The notes beneath the pieces are model-generated. The model was not told where the DNA came from. It saw only the letters and a program-made list of their open reading frames with translations, and did no database searches. From Oscillospiraceae bacterium (GTDB lineage Bacteria > Bacillota_A > Clostridia > Oscillospirales > JAAYXM01): a stretch of DNA of 34,823 nt. This document shows positions 29,981-34,823 of this stretch, piece by piece. Location of the stretch: the NCBI GenBank assembly GCA_017408185.1, contig JAFQVE010000173.1, positions 1-34,823 of the forward strand. Reading direction: 5' to 3'. Numbering within the stretch: the first letter of the stretch is position 1; each line of letters begins with the position of its first letter. The position numbers and the translations under genes were made by a program.

Positions 29981-31357
29981 TCACTCCTGCTCACCTCCTT
30001 CGGCATCGGCCTCAAACAACTCCGCAATCACCTCCGGCGGGAGCTCCTGGCCTTGACGGACGCAGCTTATGTCTTTTTTGCCCGTGGTGCGGACATATCT
30101 TTTTACAATGGCATCGCAATACCCCGGACCCAGTTCCATGCAGTATGCGGTGCGCCCGCTCTGCTCACAGGCGATAATGGTCGTTCCGGAGCCGGCAAAC
30201 AAGTCGAGCACCAGATCGCCGCGCTTGGTGTTGTTCTGTATCTGGTAATCAAACAAAGCGACCGGTTTCATTGTGGGGTGTATATCACTCTTGGTGGGGC
30301 GGTCAAAGTCGAGCACGGTGGTTTGCTTTCTGTCGCTTTCCCACACATGAGCGGCTCCTTCTTTCCAGCCATAAAGGCAAGGTTCATGTTTCCACTGGTA
30401 ATCCTGCCTGCCCATGACCATCGAGTTCTTGTTCCATATAAGGCACTGTCTGACTTTCCAGCCTATATCGTGGCAGGCGCCTCTGAAATTGTAACCTTCG
30501 GAATCAGCGTGCCAGATGTAGAATGCTGCGCCCGGTTCCATTACGCAGTCTGCAGCATAAAACGCATCTCGAAGAAATGCTCGGAATTTGCTGTCTTCCA
30601 TGCTGTCATTCTCTATTTTGAGCTTGTCCTTTGTTTTTCCTTCGTAATCTACGTTGTAGGGAGGATCGGTCAACAGCATGTTTGCGCTTTCGCCGTCCAT
30701 GAGCTTTTCTACATCCTCAACTACGGTGCTGTCGCCGCACATAAGCCTGTGCTTGCCGAGGGTCCAGACGTCACCATACTGCGAGAACGGTTTTGCCGAC
30801 GGTTCTACGAGGTCGTCCTCATCCATCAAGTCTTGGTCGTGTATGGCTTCGGAAAGGGCGGTTACTATTTCGCCATATTCTTCCTCGGTATATCCGGAAA
30901 GCATGAACGGTATTTCTCCGGTGTCGATATCTACGAAGATGTCAGCAAGGAGCTTATTATCTACAACGGCAAGCTCCGCGATACGGTTGTCTGCTGTAAG
31001 GTCTGCGAGTTCTTCAGCTTCGCTGGCATAATTCTGATAATCAACCGGAACCTCGGTCATATCTTCGAGCTCTGCGGCCATCATACGGCCGTGGCCTTTT
31101 ACGACCAGTCCGGAGAGGGTGCTTACGGTTATCGGACCACGCCAGCCGGTCGCTCTGATAATAGCACCGAGTGCTTTTATCTGTTCCGGGGGATGAGTGT
31201 TCGGATTCCTCGGATTCGGTCTCAAATCTTTAAGTGGTACGATGGCGTCATGTGCGCAAAACACGGGGACGCCGCCTGCGTATGCCTTCGGCTGCGCAGT
31301 GGTCTGGTATTCGGACAGCCTTACGCTGTCGTTCGGCTGTGGTTTATTATTCGCCAT
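29981..31357 (-). CDS. ParB-like / DNA methyltransferase fusion
   Basis: The protein is 458 residues from ATG 31357 (AAAGGAGA upstream). A ParB/Srx-like domain (about 40-130; PLKDLRPNPRNPNTHPPEQI, VVKGHGRMMAA) is followed by a beta-class N-type methyltransferase: TDPPYNVDY (DPPY at 231-234), HPTMKP (360-365), then DLFAGSGTT (385-393) for AdoMet binding. It should methylate adenine or cytosine N4 in DNA. Such fusions are common in phages of Firmicutes and may protect DNA against restriction. The gene overlaps its upstream neighbour by 11 bases. Confidence 0.92.
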   Translation of the reverse strand: MANNKPQPNDSVRLSEYQTTAQPKAYAGGVPVFCAHDAIVPLKDLRPNPRNPNTHPPEQIKALGAIIRATGWRGPITVSTLSGLVVKGHGRMMAAELEDMTEVPVDYQNYASEAEELADLTADNRIAELAVVDNKLLADIFVDIDTGEIPFMLSGYTEEEYGEIVTALSEAIHDQDLMDEDDLVEPSAKPFSQYGDVWTLGKHRLMCGDSTVVEDVEKLMDGESANMLLTDPPYNVDYEGKTKDKLKIENDSMEDSKFRAFLRDAFYAADCVMEPGAAFYIWHADSEGYNFRGACHDIGWKVRQCLIWNKNSMVMGRQDYQWKHEPCLYGWKEGAAHVWESDRKQTTVLDFDRPTKSDIHPTMKPVALFDYQIQNNTKRGDLVLDLFAGSGTTIIACEQSGRTAYCMELGPGYCDAIVKRYVRTTGKKDISCVRQGQELPPEVIAELFEADAEGGEQE

Positions 31358-31616
31358 TAGCGGTATCTCCTTTCTTGAATTTTGTGGCTTGCGGGCATGT
31401 CGCCCAGTGGGGACGGTAACCGACATCACAAGGGCGGGAGGGGTCTTTTACTATTGACCCGGAAACGGTTATTCCGCATTCAAGAACGATGACGTCTTTT
31501 CCTCGGTTGTCCCTTACATAATAGACCGGAGCGGGATCGCAGGGCATATATTTGCCGGACACCATTCTTATAAAGACGATGCGTGCGCCGCAGCCGCGAC
31601 AAGTCGATTTATTCAT
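31347..31616 (-). CDS. Small zinc-ribbon protein
   Basis: The protein is 89 residues from ATG 31616, behind GGAGGAGAG; an upstream in-frame start lies inside the previous gene and is unlikely. It has CRGCGA near the N-terminus, then SGKYMPCD, VLECG and a C-terminal YRPHWATCPQATKFKK. The set of CxxC, PCD and H-x(3)-C is the pattern of a common phage zinc-binding protein of unknown function. It precedes the methylase in one tight operon. Confidence 0.75.
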   Translation of the reverse strand: MNKSTCRGCGARIVFIRMVSGKYMPCDPAPVYYVRDNRGKDVIVLECGITVSGSIVKDPSRPCDVGYRPHWATCPQATKFKKGDTANGE

Positions 31617-31962
31617 CGCCCTCTCCTCCTTCGAGATATTTAAGAAGCTGTTCGAGCGTTTCGAGTTTCCATTCAGCGTCGTGTACAAGAGCAACGATGC
31701 TGTTCGGCACACCGTTTTTTCCGCGGTGGTCTATCCAAATGGATGCTTCTTCGTCAACATCAAAGTCCTCGACAAGACTTGCAAGGGAATCTATAAATCC
31801 TTCTGCAGTTCCGTTGAACCAGATGGTTGTGTTCCAGTCCTCGCCTTCGGGCGTATATTGCTGCAGTTCGATATAATAATCGATTCCTTGTTTTTGAACT
31901 TCTCCATATTGAAACTCGAATTTTTCGAGGGCTTTCGCTATTTTTTTATTCAGTTTCTTCAC
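31609..31962 (-). CDS. Conserved-looking phage protein, unknown
   Basis: The 117-residue protein starts at GTG, overlapping the stop of the broken MazG-like gene (GTGA). It has FEFQYGEVQKQGIDYYIELQQYTPEGEDWNTTIWFNGTAEGFIDSLASLVEDFDVDEEASIWIDHRGKNGVPNSIVALVHDAEWKLETLEQLLKYL. It resembles small acidic phage proteins in early operons. No function is recognised. Because its start has no good ribosome site, its translation may depend on ribosomes that ended the preceding gene. Confidence 0.65.
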   Translation of the reverse strand: MKKLNKKIAKALEKFEFQYGEVQKQGIDYYIELQQYTPEGEDWNTTIWFNGTAEGFIDSLASLVEDFDVDEEASIWIDHRGKNGVPNSIVALVHDAEWKLETLEQLLKYLEGGEGDE

Positions 31963-32285
31963 TGCTCATCAGCTTCTTTCATTTTGTCAAATTTGTCGAG
32001 GCGTTTTTCCAACCGGTGCAACTTTATATGCTCTACTGCTGCCAAGGCTTTGGCGTCACTTTTAAATATAATCTTGAGCTGGTCGAGCATAATCTGAACA
32101 TCGGCCATTTCTTCGATTATATTTCCGACCGCGGTGCTATATTCTGTGATGCCTATGGCTCGTTTGAGCTTACAGATGGCTTTTGTAAGTTAGGCCATTT
32201 CTTCGATGGCCATATTTAACTGTGAAGTTTGGCCGTATGTGTTAATTGCACGGATAAGAATTTTATTCTTCTCTTTTTCGGTCAT
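31959..32285 (-). pseudogene. MazG-like NTP pyrophosphatase gene, broken by in-frame TAA
   Basis: From ATG 32285 the frame reads MTEKEKNKILIRAINTYGQ, then QLNMAIEEMA, then a TAA at 32192-32190, then goes on with LTKAICKLKRA and IIEEMADVQIMLDQLKIIF to a TGA at 31959. Without the stop it is a 108-residue MazG-like all-alpha pyrophosphatase with motifs EExx(E) and ExxD. The stop replaces the third acidic residue of the EExxE metal site, probably a GAA/GAG to TAA change. The rest of the frame is intact, so the break is recent or the stop is recoded. The enzyme would hydrolyse NTPs or clean up nucleotide pools or alarmones. Confidence 0.8.
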
Positions 32286-32457
32286 TCTTTTTGACGCCTC
32301 CCTCGTTGTACTTCCCGCATTTATCCGGGGAGTTTTTGCAGTGGTTTTTGCACCTTTTCCGGAGCACACACTTATAACAGCAATATCCTCCGCGCTTTTT
32401 ATCGCAATAGAAAAGCCCGCATTCTCTTGCGAGGGGATCTCTATTCTTCCATCCCAT
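32263..32457 (-). CDS. Cysteine-rich small protein, unknown
   Basis: The 64-residue protein is basic and has nine cysteines (for example ECGLFYCDKKRGGYCCYKCVLRKRCKNHC and DKC), enough for one or two zinc-binding sites. Proteins of this kind are frequent in Firmicute phages and might bind nucleic acid. The start overlaps the upstream gene by 17 bases, and its end overlaps the start of the MazG-like gene, so the genes are translationally coupled. Confidence 0.65.
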   Translation of the reverse strand: MGWKNRDPLARECGLFYCDKKRGGYCCYKCVLRKRCKNHCKNSPDKCGKYNEGGVKKNDRKREE

Positions 32458-32815
32458 GACGAGCCCTCCGATTTTGCTGTTTTATAAAAGCAATGCGGTG
32501 TTTAAGCTCCAAATTACTCTCACCCGGACGGCGTTCCAGTCCGTATTCTGCAGCAAGGTCATCAATGGTTTCTGTGTTGCTCTTTTCTCGAGCTTTGGCG
32601 TTTATCTCATGCATCGCTTCAAGCTCGACGTACTTTACAAGCAGCGCAATTATTGTGGGTATCAGAATAAGGAGAGCGAGGGAGAGGGGGAGTATCACCG
32701 GAAGAAGGATCAGCCACCAGCTCCAGGCAATTGCGCCGGTGAGCTTTAATACTACAAACGATCCGGTCAGCCCAATTAAAAAGATGCTGCCTTTTTTTAT
32801 TATTTTATTTTTCAT
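32441..32815 (-). CDS. Small membrane protein, unknown
   Basis: The protein is 124 residues from ATG 32815 (GGAGG before it); an upstream in-frame start would lie inside the previous gene. Two hydrophobic segments occur at about residues 9-26 and 33-58, followed by a helical cytoplasmic part with ETIDDLAAEYGLERRPGESNLELKHRIAFIKQQN. I do not recognise it. It belongs to the chain of small overlapping genes. Confidence 0.65.
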   Translation of the reverse strand: MKNKIIKKGSIFLIGLTGSFVVLKLTGAIAWSWWLILLPVILPLSLALLILIPTIIALLVKYVELEAMHEINAKAREKSNTETIDDLAAEYGLERRPGESNLELKHRIAFIKQQNRRARHGMEE

Positions 32816-32828
32816 GGTGTTACCTCCA

Positions 32829-32951
32829 TCAAAGTTGGCCGGTAGCTTTGGCAATAAGAACAACGAAGCCAAAAAGCCCACCGACAAATGCTGTTGCAAA
32901 AAGGAGAGGACCCCACAGTTCTTTCAAAAAGTTTCTGATTTTTTCTTTCAT
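32829..32951 (-). CDS. Very small membrane protein
   Basis: Forty residues, starting MKEKIRNFLKELWGPL, with one hydrophobic segment (about 14-35). The ATG overlaps the upstream stop (ATGA), and AAGGAGG precedes it. A single-span membrane peptide of unknown role. Confidence 0.65.
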   Translation of the reverse strand: MKEKIRNFLKELWGPLLFATAFVGGLFGFVVLIAKATGQL

Positions 32952-33118
32952 ACAGCATGTCCTCCTTTGCTGTTTATAGATTTTATGAGGTTTCGGACAT
33001 AATCATCGGTCAAGAGAATTTTGCCGCCCATGACCAATACCTTCCCGGATTTCAAAAGACGTTCTTTTTTGAGAAGGCGCATGATTTCTTTACGGCTAAC
33101 AAGATCGTCTGCTTTCAC
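32948..33118 (-). CDS. Small basic protein, unknown
   Basis: Fifty-six residues from a GTG that overlaps the upstream stop (GTGA), with GGAGG before it. The sequence MKADDLVSRKEIMRLLKKER is basic and helical, with a later beta-like MGGKILLTDDYVRNLIKSI. It may be a short DNA-binding (excisionase-like) protein, but this is a guess. Confidence 0.6.
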   Translation of the reverse strand: MKADDLVSRKEIMRLLKKERLLKSGKVLVMGGKILLTDDYVRNLIKSINSKGGHAV

Positions 33119-33234
33119 AGATTCCTCCAGTCATCGTAATCGTCATAATGATTCTCGTGTTTTTCTTCAACAAAGTCTGCAAGGCAATAACCGATTGCTC
33201 CTCCGAGCATAAGTCCAAGTAAAAATGCGAACAT
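33115..33234 (-). CDS. Small membrane-anchored acidic protein
   Basis: Thirty-nine residues: MFAFLLGLMLGGAIGYCLAD, a hydrophobic/GxxxG-like segment, then a very acidic/polar end (HENHYDDYDDWRNL). AAGGAGG precedes the ATG. It is the first of three overlapping mini genes. Confidence 0.65.
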   Translation of the reverse strand: MFAFLLGLMLGGAIGYCLADFVEEKHENHYDDYDDWRNL

Positions 33235-33254
33235 TTATTTTTCCTCCTTCAAAG

Positions 33255-33809
33255 TTAGGGCGTGATTTGATCTCCGGCCGCTTTCAAAGCACAACGAGTG
33301 CATGCGGTTTTAAGGTTCGGTTCTTTTTCAAGTAATTTTTGCGCAAAATCAGTTTGAAAGCACTCGGCTCCGCAGATGGGGCAGTGGACCCTTTTCCATT
33401 TGCTGTTTTCCGGCAAAGTAATGTTTCTGCAAAGCGGCATGCAAAGAATCCCGCCTTCGCCGACTTTGTGAGGTGCAAAGTTAACTCCGGGAACAGTTTT
33501 TTCTTCCTCCTGCACGACTTCCAAAACTTCAACCTTATCAAGACCAAGAACAAATGCTCCAGCCGGTTCCCATTTTCCGGATTTCCATTTCCTTTGGAAA
33601 TCTCCGAATGTTTCCGTTGTCAAACCGGCTTCTCTTTCGGTCTCGTACATTGTACGCATAACCGCTTGATCATCTTCGGGTTCCCAGCCATAAAGGTGCA
33701 TTTTTGAATAATGGTCGTATTCCCATTGTGAGAAGTAGAGCACATGTCCATCAATGGTCCAGCCGGTACCGGTGACTCTTCCTTTGACGACTTTCGGTTT
33801 ATAATTCAT
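33255..33809 (-). CDS. Zinc-finger-like protein of unknown function
   Basis: The 184-residue protein has an N-terminal half with beta strands (RVTGTGWTIDGHVLYFSQWEYDHYSKMHLYGWEP), a long acidic middle, and a C-terminal CPICGAECF ... CTRCAL pair of CxxC knuckles (about residues 142-145 and 171-174). It overlaps the upstream gene by 11 bases. No family is recognised; a zinc ribbon that touches nucleic acid is plausible. Confidence 0.65.
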   Translation of the reverse strand: MNYKPKVVKGRVTGTGWTIDGHVLYFSQWEYDHYSKMHLYGWEPEDDQAVMRTMYETEREAGLTTETFGDFQRKWKSGKWEPAGAFVLGLDKVEVLEVVQEEEKTVPGVNFAPHKVGEGGILCMPLCRNITLPENSKWKRVHCPICGAECFQTDFAQKLLEKEPNLKTACTRCALKAAGDQITP

Positions 33810-34131
33810 CGTGCTGTTCTCCTTTCTGAATAGTAACCGCCTTTTCGATGCGACGGAGGAACGGTCTCATTTTTTCGATTTCCTTTGCTACCATGTCGTG
33901 AATTACATCGACCGTAATATCGTAATTAAGGTGAATGCGCTCCACTTCGCAGGCTATGCGTTCAGCTTCGCGGTCGCGAAAGTCTTTATTTACAAAATCA
34001 ACCGAATATTTGCTGTGTGATTTTGTTTCTACCGTCAAACGGTAGGGATAAGCAGCGTTCCCGCTGTTTTCTTTTGCGAGCACTTCGATTTCTCGTGCTT
34101 CTACAAAATAAGCGTTTCCGAACGTGATCAT
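33799..34131 (-). CDS. Unknown protein of the early/middle operon
   Basis: The 110-residue protein starts MITFGNAYFVEAREIEVLAKEN, goes through beta strands (YPYRLTVETKSHSKYSVDFVN) and continues in helices (FRDREAERIACEVERIHLNYDITVDVIHDMVAKEIEKMRPFLRR). AAAGGAGG precedes the ATG. I do not recognise it. Confidence 0.65.
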   Translation of the reverse strand: MITFGNAYFVEAREIEVLAKENSGNAAYPYRLTVETKSHSKYSVDFVNKDFRDREAERIACEVERIHLNYDITVDVIHDMVAKEIEKMRPFLRRIEKAVTIQKGEQHDEL

Positions 34132-34147
34132 CGTTGACCCTCCTTTA

Positions 34148-34684
34148 TTATCCGGTGCCGGGGTCGAGGAATTTTATAATACCTCCGACAGCCGGTACAC
34201 GATATTTTGTTATGTCGCCTTTTTTGATGTGTTTGCGGCCGAATATTTCGACCATATCGCGCCACACTGGCCACGGTATGCGGTAAAACTCGGTAAAACC
34301 GAAGCTCACCAGCACATACGCCAGGGCACCGAGTTTATAATGGTCTTCGAGGTCGGCTCGCTGTTCGTCAGTAAGCCTGCTCCATTCGATACGGTCACTC
34401 TCTGTGTGCTTTGCCTCGAAGTAAATGCTTTGGCCGCCTTTAATCGTGCCGCCATAGTCCGGCTGTGCCTGCTTGGTAAGGCAAGCCATGAATTGACCTC
34501 GAGAGTTTTTTGCTCCGAGAGGCTTCATCGGCTCCGGTGTTTTTTCGATCTTCGCCATACCACGCTCGAGATAATAGTCGCAGGAGCGTTTCAGCATTTC
34601 CTCGAACAATTCACCGTTTGCCTTTGCGGCTCTTCCGGCAAGCTGCGCCTTCATGTGGCGCTGGGCTTTTTCATAGTCATTCAC
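34148..34684 (-). CDS. RecU-like Holliday junction resolvase
   Basis: The 178-residue protein has the RecU fold: E25 in NGELFEEM, D76 in QPDYGG and E90-x-K92 in IYFEAKHTESDRIEW, followed by LTDEQRADLEDHYKLGALAYVLVSFGFTEFYRIPW. These are the metal-binding and catalytic positions of the family. It should resolve branched DNA from replication or recombination before packaging. It uses a GTG start behind AAGGAGG and overlaps the upstream stop (GTGA). Confidence 0.85.
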   Translation of the reverse strand: MNDYEKAQRHMKAQLAGRAAKANGELFEEMLKRSCDYYLERGMAKIEKTPEPMKPLGAKNSRGQFMACLTKQAQPDYGGTIKGGQSIYFEAKHTESDRIEWSRLTDEQRADLEDHYKLGALAYVLVSFGFTEFYRIPWPVWRDMVEIFGRKHIKKGDITKYRVPAVGGIIKFLDPGTG

Positions 34685-34823
34685 ATTTTCGCCTCCTTCA
34701 TAATACGTTCAAGAAGCTCGTCATACATCTTTTTATATACGTCACGCTCGGCTTTCAGAATAAACGCCTCTTTGAAGATACCAGCCAATTCTTCAGATGT
34801 CGGGCCATTGGGTTCTTTTACAG
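34681..34823 (-). CDS. C-terminal end of an unknown early protein (partial)
   Basis: The frame is open to the window edge and ends at TGA 34681-34683, overlapping the RecU-like start. The visible 46 residues are helical: EELAGIFKEAFILKAERD, then YKKMYDELLERIMKEAKM. The N-terminus lies outside, so the product cannot be named. Confidence 0.6.
   Translation of the reverse strand, partial: VKEPNGPTSEELAGIFKEAFILKAERDVYKKMYDELLERIMKEAKM

Noticed and set aside
30053..31360. Plus-strand open frame of 435 codons
   Set aside because: Antisense to the ParB-methylase gene; composition is that of a shadow frame.
1..34823. CRISPR array, insertion sequence or integrase
   Set aside because: No regularly spaced repeats, transposase or recombinase frame was seen on either strand.

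Overview
This window is most of the late half of a tailed-phage genome, almost certainly a prophage in a Firmicute (Bacillota, probably a gut Clostridia relative; genus not resolvable). The host inference rests on strong AGGAGG ribosome sites, sigma-A promoters, an LLH-family holin, a RinA/ArpU-type late regulator, a RecU-type resolvase, and DUF6273 and InlB-repeat tail proteins. Nearly every gene is on the minus strand, so transcription runs from the right end (about 34.8 kb) to the left end. The left end holds a tRNA-Leu(CAG) on the plus strand, the likely integration site. No integrase, CI-type repressor/integrase cassette or replication initiator is visible; these should lie beyond the right edge.

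Layout in transcription order. (1) 34.8-29.5 kb, end of the early/middle region: RecU-like resolvase, small membrane and zinc-ribbon proteins, a MazG-like pyrophosphatase gene broken by an in-frame TAA at its catalytic motif, a ParB-MTase fusion and a RinA-like late regulator. (2) 29.5-27.5 kb, an accessory cassette: a plus-strand XRE regulator facing a minus-strand promoter across twin palindromic operators, two small unknown genes, two phage tRNAs (Leu-CAG and an atypical CAU tRNA), and an unknown gene with its own promoter and terminator (moron architecture). (3) 27.4-18.6 kb, packaging and head of the lambda type: GpZ-like protein, candidate cos region, Nu1/GpA terminase, DUF6148 joining protein, portal B, ClpP-like protease C with a nested scaffold, decoration protein D, capsid E, FI-like and FII-like proteins. 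(4) 18.6-8.9 kb, contractile tail of the P2/Mu type: tail completion protein, sheath, tube, assembly chaperone with a clear -1 frameshift site, tape measure, X, D, V spike, U-like, W, J, I. (5) 8.9-2.3 kb, host recognition: tail fibres, linkers and two DUF6273 proteins. (6) 2.3-0.2 kb, lysis: two small membrane proteins, LLH holin and an amidase with an SH3 domain.

The whole is a chimera: a lambda-like head with a P2-like contractile tail. The late genes are densely packed, with overlapping start/stop codons, but several hairpins (after the tail tube, before the portal, before the amidase) probably tune transcript levels. The most interesting parts are the 27.5-29.5 kb accessory cassette, the frameshifted chaperone, the interrupted MazG-like gene and the presumed cos region.
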